From positions 2,281,168-2,345,167 of the forward strand of contig NZ_CP009528.1 in assembly GCF_000970025.1 (NCBI RefSeq): a DNA stretch of 64,000 bases. The letters are read 5' to 3'. The DNA is from Methanosarcina barkeri MS. GTDB lineage: Archaea > Halobacteriota > Methanosarcinia > Methanosarcinales > Methanosarcinaceae. Below are positions 55,801-64,000 of the stretch, piece after piece. The translations under genes were made by a program, and so were the position numbers. Under the pieces are notes generated by a model, which was given only the letters and a program-made list of their open reading frames with translations, did no database searches and had not been told where the DNA came from. How positions within the stretch are numbered: the first letter of the stretch is position 1; every line of letters begins with the position of its first letter.

Positions 55801-56446
55801 AAGGTTTCACCCTCCACCATATCGTGCCCCCACTCTCAATTTTTGGATATTCTTCAGCTTGATTCGGTTAATATATCCTGAAAAGAGAATTTTGAAAGAG
55901 TTTTTATCATAAAATGTGCCCTTCAATGCTGTTTATTTTCTGTTCGATAAATCCTTTTAAAATTATATTTATACAATATTTATTATTGTTTATATATTTA
56001 GATTAATAAAAGTCATTTCCTATAAGATTCAAATTCATAGAGAAGAATTTTTGAAGTAATTACCGATAGATAGGTAAAGTGCACATTGAAAGCAACAACA
56101 TTTTAGAACTTCAAAAATTCACATTTAAGGCATCAGAGATTCTGGAATCCGACCACGGGAGATGTTGTACTAAAGCTCATCTGTTTGTAGACATCGAGAC
56201 ATTTTGGAATACCAGCTGGATATGGATGAGAATTACGTATTTAAAACGCCTCTATCACAAAAAATCCGACAGTAGTAACCATAGTTGACAGAACATAAGC
56301 AAATCTAATAAAATTTCAACTCATTGGGCATCGGTGAAGTAATATCCTTTCCGTACGCTGTCGATTTTTGGGGCAAAAGGTAGTTCACATTCTTTCACGT
56401 TTCCTGTGCGCGCTTGTTCAGTGGTCAAAATATCGAAAACCTACAC

Positions 56447-56690
56447 TTAATTTTCTGCTTCATTAATTTGATAAAACAACCTATAATCTCCAACTCCAAA
56501 GCCGGTATGTAACAATTATGGTTCCTTTGAGTTCTCTTTAATTTCCGTTACTATCCGGCATAGCATGGTGAAGGGTATACCTTTAAGCTCACCTCGAGTA
56601 TTGACTGGATCAAAATCTTATACATTATGCACGGATGATAAGAGGTATGTCTAGAACCGTTATACCTGATTTCAAATTCACTAAAATCCA
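56447..56690 (-). pseudogene. RelE-like toxin relic
   Basis: Minus-strand text VNTRGELKGIPF...VTEIKENSKEP, stop, LLHTGFGVGDYRLFYQINEAEN resembles the RelE end (K-L-x-G...VGDYRxxYxI). No start and a nonsense codon. Weak. Confidence 0.35.
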
Positions 56691-56734
56691 TCTCATCTAC
56701 AAAAGATTTCAACCAAGTAGTAGATATGATCTAA

Positions 56735-56832
56735 AGGAATGAGATGATTAAAGGAATGAGATGATCTAAAGAATGAGATGATCTAAAGAATGAGATGATC
56801 TAAAGAATGAGATGATCTAAAGAATGAGGTCT
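56735..56832. repeat. 17-bp tandem repeat, about 6 copies
   Basis: Units GAGATGATCTAAAGAAT, first two copies slightly longer (AAAGGAAT). In a gene-poor stretch (55.8-57.0 kb). Confidence 0.85.
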
Positions 56833-57092
56833 CGAATATCTGGATGTAAAGTCCAAACTTGATCCTTTGAAAATTTAATGAAAACCATAAACCAAAAAAT
56901 TAGTAAAATATTATATAATATATTAGTATATTCAAAGCAGAACCTCAATTAACTGAGAGAATTGTCGGACAGCCTCTAAAGGATGGGGTGGCCGCCCGCA
57001 ATTTGATTTAATTTTCGATAATTCTATTTGGTTCAGTTATGGTTTTTGTCAGGTTCAGTTATCATTTATACTTGATTCATCTGCCGTTTTTG

Positions 57093-58634
57093 TTAATTTC
57101 CTGGTTTTACTTTTCTGTAAAGGAACACAGCAAGCAGAGAAACTGCTCCGTAAATGATCTCAAACCCGGGAGCATCTGTTTTATTCTCAAGTGCGTATTC
57201 AACACTTGAAGTGTTTATTCTTGAATCATTCTCTCCATTAAGGGCGGCAGCTTTCGATCCATTCTGGGGATCAAGTTCCACATTGGAAATTCCGCTATCC
57301 TCAGTTTGGTTGTAATAGGTTCCGTTACCGCCTGCTTCAACAGCTCTGGTTACGTTACCGGAACTTCCATTTGCACCTGTTGCGTTTTCGCCAGTTTCGT
57401 TATCCACGGTTGTATTGTTCCCAGAGCCGTTTTCAACAGGATTGGTAACCATAACAGGATGGGTAACAATTACTGCGGAAGTTTTTGAATCTGTTCCATT
57501 TTTATTTGTAGCGCTGAAGGTAACAGTGTAAGCCCCCATTGTCGTAAACACATGAACCGGATTTTCCTCAGTAGAGTCGATCTTCCCGTCACTCTCAAAG
57601 TCCCAGCTCCATGAGTCTGCATTTTCGGACAGGTCGGTAAACTGGACTGCAAGAGGAGCAGAGCCATTGCTATTGTTCATTTCGAAGTTTGCTTCCGGAG
57701 GTCCGAGCTGCTGTGACTTGGATGATGAAATAAGAGGTAACTTATCAGAGTAGGTGCTTTGCGAGAGCCTGTATTCGGAGTCTGCAATTCCGTCTCCATT
57801 CGCATCTACTGCTGTATCCGAAAAACCTGTACCTTCAGGTTCTGCCCAGAAATTACCTCCAAGATAGGGGCCGCCTACAATATTCTCACCTTCGGTCTTT
57901 TCTGTGTTGTAGGCATTTCCAACTCCATTTTGAACCTCTGCATTGGCGGTGTTGTTGAAATAGTTATTATAAATCAGATTATCATCACTCTCTGGACAGA
58001 CAAAAAGGCCGTAAACGTCGTTTAAGGATACATTATTGCCTGTAAGCGTGTTACTGTCGGAAGTGCTGATATGGACGCCAGTGTCTTTATTATCCGAAGC
58101 CGTATTTCCGGAGAAGGTATTATTGGTTGAGGCCGATAATAGGATCCCATATTCTCCATTATTTGTAACCACGTTATTTGAGAGCGTATTGCCTTTTGAG
58201 TTCAAAAGATAAATTCCATAGCCGTTGTTCTGAATTTTATTATTCTCAATGATGCAGTTATTACATTCTGAGAGACAGATTCCGGAATAGCTGTTTTTTG
58301 TTCCTGTAATCCCAAGTCCACTAATTTTTACTTTATCAGCCTGCAAGGAGATTACATGATTGTCTGAGCTCTTAGCCGTAATCATCGTGTCATCAGGATT
58401 CCCGGATTCCGAAGATATTACGAGGTTATCTTTGTCTATTTTGATATTCTCGATATAGGTTCCGGGTTTTAAGATAATTACATCACCTGAGACTGCATTG
58501 TCCAATGCGGTTTGTATCGAATCTCCAGGCTGGACGTAAACCTCAGCCGCAGCTCCGATGCCCGAGCCTAATGTTAAGAGGAGAAAAACTTCCAATAAAA
58601 TAATTAACCTGTTCAATTTGATTCCCCAGTACAT
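57093..58634 (-). CDS. Surface protein: NosD-like beta-helix, PKD domain, PGF-CTERM
   Basis: 513 residues. Signal peptide about 1-29 (LLEVFLLLTLGSGIGAAA). Residues 30-255 form a right-handed parallel beta-helix with periplasmic copper-binding NosD-type repeats (NGYGIYLLNSKGNTLSNNVV and similar). Residues about 312-395 are a PKD domain (APLAVQFTDLSENADSWSWDF...NPVHVFTTMGAYTVTFSATN). A Asn/Thr/Gly-rich linker precedes the C-terminal tail APGFEIIYGAVSLLAVFLYRK, a PGF-CTERM archaeosortase signal, so the mature protein should be lipid-anchored at the cell surface. Many NxT/NxS sites. Confidence 0.93.
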   Translation of the reverse strand: MYWGIKLNRLIILLEVFLLLTLGSGIGAAAEVYVQPGDSIQTALDNAVSGDVIILKPGTYIENIKIDKDNLVISSESGNPDDTMITAKSSDNHVISLQADKVKISGLGITGTKNSYSGICLSECNNCIIENNKIQNNGYGIYLLNSKGNTLSNNVVTNNGEYGILLSASTNNTFSGNTASDNKDTGVHISTSDSNTLTGNNVSLNDVYGLFVCPESDDNLIYNNYFNNTANAEVQNGVGNAYNTEKTEGENIVGGPYLGGNFWAEPEGTGFSDTAVDANGDGIADSEYRLSQSTYSDKLPLISSSKSQQLGPPEANFEMNNSNGSAPLAVQFTDLSENADSWSWDFESDGKIDSTEENPVHVFTTMGAYTVTFSATNKNGTDSKTSAVIVTHPVMVTNPVENGSGNNTTVDNETGENATGANGSSGNVTRAVEAGGNGTYYNQTEDSGISNVELDPQNGSKAAALNGENDSRINTSSVEYALENKTDAPGFEIIYGAVSLLAVFLYRKVKPGN

Positions 58635-59192
58635 TCAAAGTATGGGTGATACTTCGATTAATTAACCGGGAATTAATATAAAGCAATATAAGTATATTGG
58701 TACAAATTATAATTGCACTATGATATTAATATTCATCTTAAATTATAGTTTAACAAATTATCGTTAATTTATTCAATTTAACTTAACATTATACCACTCA
58801 GATTAAATTAATCAAAGAAACTTTATATAAGCTAGTGCTATGGAAATTTATTTATAAATCATTATAATTAAGAAAAGTACTATGAATGAAGTGTTGTCTA
58901 TGTATTAACGTATCATAATCAAGTTGCCATGACACTGATGTAAAAAATCAAAAAAATATAAAATATCGGAAAGTGACTTAACTAATGTGAAATCATCTTA
59001 ACTGAAACGAAAAATAAGCAAACTGATTTTTAATGTGCCTGAGTAATTATAGACAAAGTATAAGGAAAAGTAAAGCTTTGATCTGTTGATATTAATATAT
59101 TACTCTCTATTACCTCAAGTTTCACTTATTACTCTCTATCACCTCGAGTCTATAAGCTATCTGAACCAGTGCTAACCTAATTAAGGCTACCG
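58635..59192. other. Intergenic region
   Basis: 558 bp upstream of the surface-protein gene, strongly AT-rich (TTAATTTATTC and similar). TATA-like TTTATATAAG is at 58822-58831. No gene or clear repeat. Confidence 0.4.
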
Positions 59193-59348
59193 TCATAACA
59201 AGTACGAGATGATTGCAAGTATGATAAAGATTATGACGAGCCACTTTGCAATGTCCATTGATAAACCGGCAACTCCCCTTGCGCCCAGTATATATGCAAT
59301 CAATGCCAATATTAGAAAGACCACAGCAAGTCCTATCAAACCCGGCAT
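59193..59348 (-). CDS. DUF1328/UPF0391 small membrane protein
   Basis: 51 residues, two membrane helices with a short polar loop: [22 protein letters not shown] then [21 protein letters not shown]. The GARGVAGxS loop and the AKWLxxIF second helix fit the UPF0391 (YtjA) group. GGGGGAG lies 7 bp before the ATG at 59348. Too short for most gene callers. Function unknown, stress-related in some bacteria. Confidence 0.8.
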   Translation of the reverse strand: MPGLIGLAVVFLILALIAYILGARGVAGLSMDIAKWLVIIFIILAIISYLL

Positions 59349-59628
59349 ATTTCACTCCCCCAGTGATTATTTACCCGATAAACCAATTATTAGATTAAAG
59401 GTATTTATAATTTGACTGTCGAAGTAAGTCGTCTTGTTATATATTGACATGTTTTTTTAATTGGAATCGTCCCTTTTAAAATTTGATATAACTTTTTTAA
59501 GTCTTTCCTAGATATCGCAATTAAACAGTATCAGATAAAGACAAAGGAAAATAGAAGAAAATGAAGGAAAATAAGAAGAGTCAGCAAGAGTAAAAAGAAA
59601 ACTGAAAGAGACTACAGGCCAGAAAGCC

Positions 59629-60813
59629 TTATGGAACAATCTTTCTGGCTTCAATATAATATCTCTTCTCATTTTCCTTTCCAAGGGAAAAAGATTTTCT
59701 TGGAAGAACCCCTTTCTTTTTAATTAGAGAAAAGAAATCGCTCTGTTTTAATGAGGGGAGGAAGAAACCGATATTACCCTGTTTTTTTCCAAGTTTTTCC
59801 ACAACTTCAGGATCATGTTCATATTCGATCGAATAATTCTCAATGATCTCGTCAAGGGTTTCAACCTCAAGATCGTAAACAGGATTATCAAAAACCAGCA
59901 CACCAGACCTGTCTTTTGTAATAAATCCTATTGAATGTCCTGCAACCGGGAAATCGGCATTTGAGGGGGAGGTGCTAGTTTCTTCGATTCTTGCATCAAA
60001 TTTTTTGAGCAGTTCTTCAGGTTCAATTCCGCTTACAACCCTGTGAATAGGTTCAAAGGACAGCCCGGGGTCGTGAACATTTACAAGTTCAACCATTGCG
60101 TATCTTGCAGGATGATCGGCCTGTACGGTCCCTTTAATTTGTTCCCAGAAGCTCTTTGCAGCAGCAAGGCTGTGGTTTCCATCACCAACAAGAAGGGTTC
60201 CCAGGTTCAGGATTTTCTCCGAAATTTCTTTAATTATCTTTTCATTACTGATCCTGTAACCTGCAACGTGGCCGCCGTTTTCCATCAGGTCAAAATCATA
60301 AACCTTGTCTTCTTCACAAACAAAATTATCAGGGTTTCTGGGGATAACCGAGAAAGAAGGGTCATCATATAACACTAAGATGTGCGAGAGTTCCAGTTCT
60401 GCGTTTTCCCTTATCCTAACTCTTGCTGGAAGCCTTTCTTTAATAGTGCCTTCCGTTGGTTTGATAAATGATTCGGACCCGTTGAACTGGTATTCTTCCA
60501 GGTCTATTGCAACAACAAGCCCGGTTCTTTTCTTATCTGAGACCGAACGCCTTACAAGAATAAAACAGGGGCCGTGGTCAACGAGAAGTTTTTTGTAGTC
60601 ACTTATAGTTTTATGAATCTTATTTACTCTATTCTCATCTAGCGGAAGATATATTTCCGGATAAATTAAATTAAAAGTAGAGGGGGTATCTCCAATAAAT
60701 TCTTCAACTCTTTTCCAGTATTCCGGATCCTGAGTGTGCTGATCACAGGCAATCACTGCCCACTTTTCCCAATTATCTTTTGGAAGAAGAATGCGTGGAA
60801 CATGTAAAACCAT
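59629..60813 (-). CDS. DUF1015 family protein
   Basis: 394 residues. Conserved family blocks: CDQHTQDPEYWKRVEE at about 24-39, LPARVRIRENAELELSHILVLYDDP, LLVGDGNHSLAAAKSFWE (the GDGNHS motif) and LVNVHDPGLSFEPIHR. No membrane segment. Domain of unknown function, widely distributed and often near amino acid or serine metabolism genes; nothing adjacent supports a pathway here. Leaderless start at ATG 60813 is possible, as no ribosome site is evident. Confidence 0.88.
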   Translation of the reverse strand: MVLHVPRILLPKDNWEKWAVIACDQHTQDPEYWKRVEEFIGDTPSTFNLIYPEIYLPLDENRVNKIHKTISDYKKLLVDHGPCFILVRRSVSDKKRTGLVVAIDLEEYQFNGSESFIKPTEGTIKERLPARVRIRENAELELSHILVLYDDPSFSVIPRNPDNFVCEEDKVYDFDLMENGGHVAGYRISNEKIIKEISEKILNLGTLLVGDGNHSLAAAKSFWEQIKGTVQADHPARYAMVELVNVHDPGLSFEPIHRVVSGIEPEELLKKFDARIEETSTSPSNADFPVAGHSIGFITKDRSGVLVFDNPVYDLEVETLDEIIENYSIEYEHDPEVVEKLGKKQGNIGFFLPSLKQSDFFSLIKKKGVLPRKSFSLGKENEKRYYIEARKIVP

Positions 60814-60916
60814 GGTATGTTAAAAAAAGAGAGAGAATATAAAGATTTCTAAATTCCTTTTCTGAGTACACAGATTAAAGAAAAGCAAATTTATAAAAAT
60901 AAATTTATAAAAAAGT

Positions 60917-62287
60917 TTATTTTACTGTGCTGTATCCGGCATTTTTCCATGCAGTCATGCTGCCAAGCACATTATATACATTATTATAGCCATTCTTTTT
61001 CAAAATAGAAGCTGCTATACTGGAACGTCTGGAACTGTCACAATAAACAATTACCTGAGAGTCCTTTGGAACTTTATCCATGTTTTTATTAAGTTTCCCA
61101 ACGTATATATGTTTAGCTCCCTGAATGTGCCCTTCATTCCATTCTTTTTCCTTCCTCACATCCAGTAGTGTCATCTCCTCGTGCTTCTCCAGTTTATTCT
61201 TCAGATCGTGGACCGAGATCAAACTAACTTCGTCTACGGGTAAAGCTTTCATATACCAGGCTGAAATTCCGTCGTTCAAAAAACCCGTTATATTGTCATA
61301 GCCCAGACGGACCAGATACCTTACAGCAGTTTCAAGCTGTTCTTTTTCCTCCAGCACGAGGAGTATGGGTTTATTATAAGGAAGAACCCAGCCCGCAAAT
61401 GAAGGTACCACTCCGAGCCAGATGCTGTAGGAGTTTCTGATATGCGCTCCTCCAAAGGAATGAGGCATGCGCATATCAACGACCACTGCTCCTTTTTCTA
61501 TTTTCTTCCTGAACTCCGCGGGTGAAAGCGGCTTCGGAGTAGGCAGGCCCTGCAGCAGAGGAGGTCCTTGCAGGTTGTACTGTTCCATTTTCTTGAAGTA
61601 AGGAGGGAAATCAAGCTGCTCTTCAAGTTTGAACTTAATAAATTCTTCTCTGTTTGTTTTCTGAAGAGCAGGATTCTGTACACGCTCAAGTCCAAGCGTA
61701 CTGTAGTCCCGTTTAGCAATAGCTCCTCCGCAAACCGAGCCTGAGCCATGTGCAGGACATAGTATTACTCCATCTCCCAGTGGAAGGATTTTGTTAAATA
61801 TACTGTCGTAGAGATTTGCTGCCAGCCCTGGAGCTTCCCCTGGGCCATAGAGATCGATTCTTCCGGTATCGCCTACAAACAGGGCATCTCCTGTAAAAAC
61901 CATTACTGGCTCTTTTCCTGTATCAAGGTCTGTCAGGACATAGGACATACTCTCGTCGGTATGTCCCGGAGTATGTAAAGCCGTCAATTCCATTGAGCCT
62001 AAATCAAACTCCTGGCCTTCATTCAAGTAGTTCCCGTATTTGAAATCCACTCCGTGGCCATGATAAATCTCTGCGTCTGTAAGCTTCTTCAATTCCAGGG
62101 AACCGATTACGTAGTCTTCATTTCTGTGGGTTTCAAAAATATATTTTATGTTCATACCCTCTCTTCTGGCAAGTTCGACATAGACCTGACAGTCTCTTCG
62201 AGGATCGATAACTATGGCTTCATTTTCCGAACCAATGAAATAGGAAAGATGAGCCAGACCTTCAGATTTAATGCGTTCAAATATCAA
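60917..62287 (-). CDS. Metallo-beta-lactamase fold enzyme with two rhodanese domains
   Basis: 456 residues, TTG start at 62287 behind GGGGGGC. Residues 1-230 are an MBL domain of the persulfide-dioxygenase/glyoxalase II type: IFETHRNEDYVIG replaces the usual THxHxDH, with HTPGHTDES, TGDALFVGDTGR and CPAHGSGS. Then a first rhodanese domain (about 260-350, VVVDMRMPHSFGGAHIRNSYSIW) without a catalytic Cys, and a second (about 365-456) with VIVYCDSSRRSSIAASIL, whose Cys is active-site. Likely thiosulfate/persulfide sulfur handling. Confidence 0.88.
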   Translation of the reverse strand: MIFERIKSEGLAHLSYFIGSENEAIVIDPRRDCQVYVELARREGMNIKYIFETHRNEDYVIGSLELKKLTDAEIYHGHGVDFKYGNYLNEGQEFDLGSMELTALHTPGHTDESMSYVLTDLDTGKEPVMVFTGDALFVGDTGRIDLYGPGEAPGLAANLYDSIFNKILPLGDGVILCPAHGSGSVCGGAIAKRDYSTLGLERVQNPALQKTNREEFIKFKLEEQLDFPPYFKKMEQYNLQGPPLLQGLPTPKPLSPAEFRKKIEKGAVVVDMRMPHSFGGAHIRNSYSIWLGVVPSFAGWVLPYNKPILLVLEEKEQLETAVRYLVRLGYDNITGFLNDGISAWYMKALPVDEVSLISVHDLKNKLEKHEEMTLLDVRKEKEWNEGHIQGAKHIYVGKLNKNMDKVPKDSQVIVYCDSSRRSSIAASILKKNGYNNVYNVLGSMTAWKNAGYSTVK

Positions 62288-62540
62288 GCTAAGCCCCCCT
62301 TCGGCTTTATATTATGTTTATGAAATAAGTTTTTGCTTGTTGCAGATTTCTCTTTGCCTAATTATATAACCGCATATTTCATATTTTTTATGAAAAATCC
62401 CATACCCAACATTTTATAAAAAATTATCTCGTAATAATTCAGGATGTATCCATAAAGCCTGTAAACATTAACTACAGTACAGTTCCCAATAAGAATCAGA
62501 AAACCATTCTAGATGTGCTTTTATGTAGAAAAGAAAAAAG

Positions 62541-62715
62541 GTATCCTCTTCAAATTCAATGGAGAATTTTCCAACTCGAAAAATTCACAACAATTTAATT
62601 ATACAGTTATAAAGTTGAATGCATCGCTTGAGGTTATTTTTCAAACTTAATTAAATTTTTAAATTTTCAGTAAATACATGAAATTTACTTTTACCCATAC
62701 AATTGAAGAGGATAC
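62541..62715. mobile_element. MITE with GTATCCTCTTCAA termini (175 bp)
   Basis: Left end GTATCCTCTTCAAATTCAAT, right end (reverse complement) GTATCCTCTTCAATTGTATG. The same 13-16 bp terminus occurs singly at 2194-2206, 14242-14254, 27460-27473 and 54485-54500. No coding content; the right end almost touches the helicase stop. Confidence 0.75.
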
Positions 62716-62723
62716 GATAAAAT

Positions 62724-64000
62724 TTATTTTTGCCTGATAATATTTTTGACCCGCCTGTCCCATTCCGTAGACTCGAAAAGCTCCTTCAGTTCAGGAGAAT
62801 CATCGATAAAGCAGAAACCCCAGTAAACCGCAGGCATGAACTCCCTTTTCCAGTGATCCTTTTTCTTCTTGTCGAGGAACTGGTAGGTTTCCGAAGACGA
62901 GAGGCGGCTTACGAACCCCAGAACCTTTACAAGTTCAGGGATAGTCTTCTGGGTCGAACCGAGTTTCAGGCATTTAAGCCTGAGGCTGTCTATTTTTCGG
63001 AAATCGGGCTCGAAATTCAGAGTTTTTAAGATCCGGTTTTTCTCAGGCATCGAGAGGTGTCCACCGTTATACTTGAGGGAGTTTAGGGCCTGAAGTTTTA
63101 GCAGCCATTCGACTTCCCCGAAAACCTTGGGTTTATGCTGCCTTGAAACATCCCCGAGTCTGCGGTCTTCATAAGCTTCCCGCTTGAGCTTATTTATATT
63201 GCCTGCAAGCTCTGCAAGTTCTTCTGCATCCCTAAGTTCCCTAACCCGAAACCTCAGGGTAGCCCGCATGAGTTCACGCTTTTCCCGCTCAAAAGCTCCT
63301 ATGTCTTTCTCCTCGGTCAGTGCAAGCAGGCGTGAAAAATACTTTGCCCGGATGGATGTTGGAGGAAGCCTTACCGGGATTTCCCGAATCTGAGCCCTTT
63401 TTCTTTTTCCCTTCCCTTTTCTTTGAGGTCCAAATTCTACCTTCTTAATCTCGATCTTTCCTTCCTCGATTGCCCTGGCTGCATCGCCTTCTGAAAAAAG
63501 TTCTTCAAGGCGGATCTCAGGCTGTAGCATCTGCACCTGGTCAACCTTTTCCCCGGAAAAAACACCTTCTCCAAAGCGCTGGTAGAGAGAATCAATACTA
63601 TCCGAAATCTCGAAGATATTGCCCTGTTTCTTTCCTGAGATTGAAGAAAGCCTTGTCACCCTTCCTACCTGCTGTTCAAAGAGCCGCATACTCAGAGTAG
63701 GGCGCAGCAAAATAAGGGCTTCAAGTTCCGGAAAATCAAACCCTTCAATCAGCATACCTACGGTGCATAGAACATAAGGTGGCTTTCCCATTTCCCTGAA
63801 AGCTGCAAGAATGGCATTTTGTTCATTTTTGGGTAGTTCCGAGCTTATAAAAACGGCGTCCTGAAACTCACCTTCAGGGGTATAATTCTCAAAATTTAAA
63901 GGCAGGATAGGCTCAGGGTCCTTTTCGGATTCAGGGATCGAAATTTCCCCATTGAAGACAGAGGAGGTAAGCTTTGCATGGAAAGCGTTAATTTCCTTAT
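62724..64000 (-). CDS. Superfamily-2 (DEAD/DEAH-type) helicase, 5' part outside window
   Basis: At least 425 residues; the frame is open to the window edge, so the N-terminal ATPase core is upstream. Visible: helicase C-terminal motifs, VLCTVGMLIEGFDFPELEALILLRPT (motif V) and RLFEQQVGRVTRLSS (motif VI with arginine fingers), then a long basic region (RKGKGKRKRAQIRE) and a helical C-terminal domain unlike standard DEAD-box proteins. Resembles restriction-type or archaeal DEAD/DEAH helicases with large C-terminal extensions. Cellular role unknown. Confidence 0.85.
   Translation of the reverse strand, partial: KEINAFHAKLTSSVFNGEISIPESEKDPEPILPLNFENYTPEGEFQDAVFISSELPKNEQNAILAAFREMGKPPYVLCTVGMLIEGFDFPELEALILLRPTLSMRLFEQQVGRVTRLSSISGKKQGNIFEISDSIDSLYQRFGEGVFSGEKVDQVQMLQPEIRLEELFSEGDAARAIEEGKIEIKKVEFGPQRKGKGKRKRAQIREIPVRLPPTSIRAKYFSRLLALTEEKDIGAFEREKRELMRATLRFRVRELRDAEELAELAGNINKLKREAYEDRRLGDVSRQHKPKVFGEVEWLLKLQALNSLKYNGGHLSMPEKNRILKTLNFEPDFRKIDSLRLKCLKLGSTQKTIPELVKVLGFVSRLSSSETYQFLDKKKKDHWKREFMPAVYWGFCFIDDSPELKELFESTEWDRRVKNIIRQK

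Noticed and set aside
56079-56288. 69-codon plus-strand frame
   Set aside because: No recognisable domain and poor codon composition; region is a relic zone.

Overview
The window comes from a methanogenic archaeon of the genus Methanosarcina, judged from protein content, the AT-rich and repeat-laden intergenic DNA, the archaeal TATA boxes and the high insertion-sequence load; this is inference from family recognition, not a database match. It is chromosomal housekeeping and stress-gene DNA cut up by many mobile-element relics. There is no CRISPR array, prophage or replication origin that I can recognise. About 37 intact protein genes, one tRNA and at least a dozen broken genes can be supported.

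Layout. 1-4.4 kb: 5'-truncated M6 metallopeptidase, small 2x[4Fe-4S] ferredoxin, IS630 relic, circularly permuted GTPase, DUF5661, guanine deaminase. 4.8-7.9 kb: PEP synthase and two tiny zinc-ribbon proteins. 8.0-14.4 kb: a mobile-element zone (three MITEs, an orphan antitoxin, a truncated transposase fused to a broken AAA/VWA-type locus) and an acetolactate-synthase-like enzyme. 14.5-22.8 kb: secreted C39 peptidase, Na+/Ca2+ exchanger, two sister GNAT genes separated by a complete IS with 4-bp target duplication, NikR, long FKBP isomerase, tRNA-Ser(UGA). 23.5-29.4 kb: a membrane-stress set, HtpX-PspAB and PspA-PspAA, with a PfkB kinase and transposon debris between, then a universal stress protein. 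30.6-39 kb: beta-CASP RNase with a probable CTG start, DUF2148, flippase-like membrane protein, DUF1294, a dead inositol-phosphate synthase, ferritin-like protein, sorbosone-dehydrogenase-like protein and an ATP10-like protein with no normal start codon. 40-50.7 kb: AAA/DUF4143 ATPase flanked by G-rich repeats, a pentapeptide-repeat ion-channel fusion, YdjM-like hydrolase, SOD, an IS5-type IS sitting in a broken paralog of the hydrolase, GNAT, DUF1648, a dead NlpC/P60 enzyme and a truncated IS4-type transposase. 51-64 kb: TPR protein, DUF434 protein divergent from alanine dehydrogenase, a relic graveyard (54-56.9 kb), a PKD/beta-helix PGF-CTERM surface protein, DUF1328, DUF1015, MBL-rhodanese enzyme and the 3' part of a superfamily-2 helicase.

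How parts fit together. PspA, PspAA, PspAB and HtpX plausibly form an envelope-stress response; SOD, Usp, the MBL-rhodanese protein and the ferritin-like protein fit oxygen/sulfur/iron stress. PEP synthase links pyruvate to gluconeogenesis. The most distinctive layer is non-coding: at least five families of short terminal-inverted-repeat elements (MITEs), several clearly derived from transposase-bearing elements in the same window, and a series of short-unit tandem arrays, mostly 15-20 bp units lying just downstream of genes.
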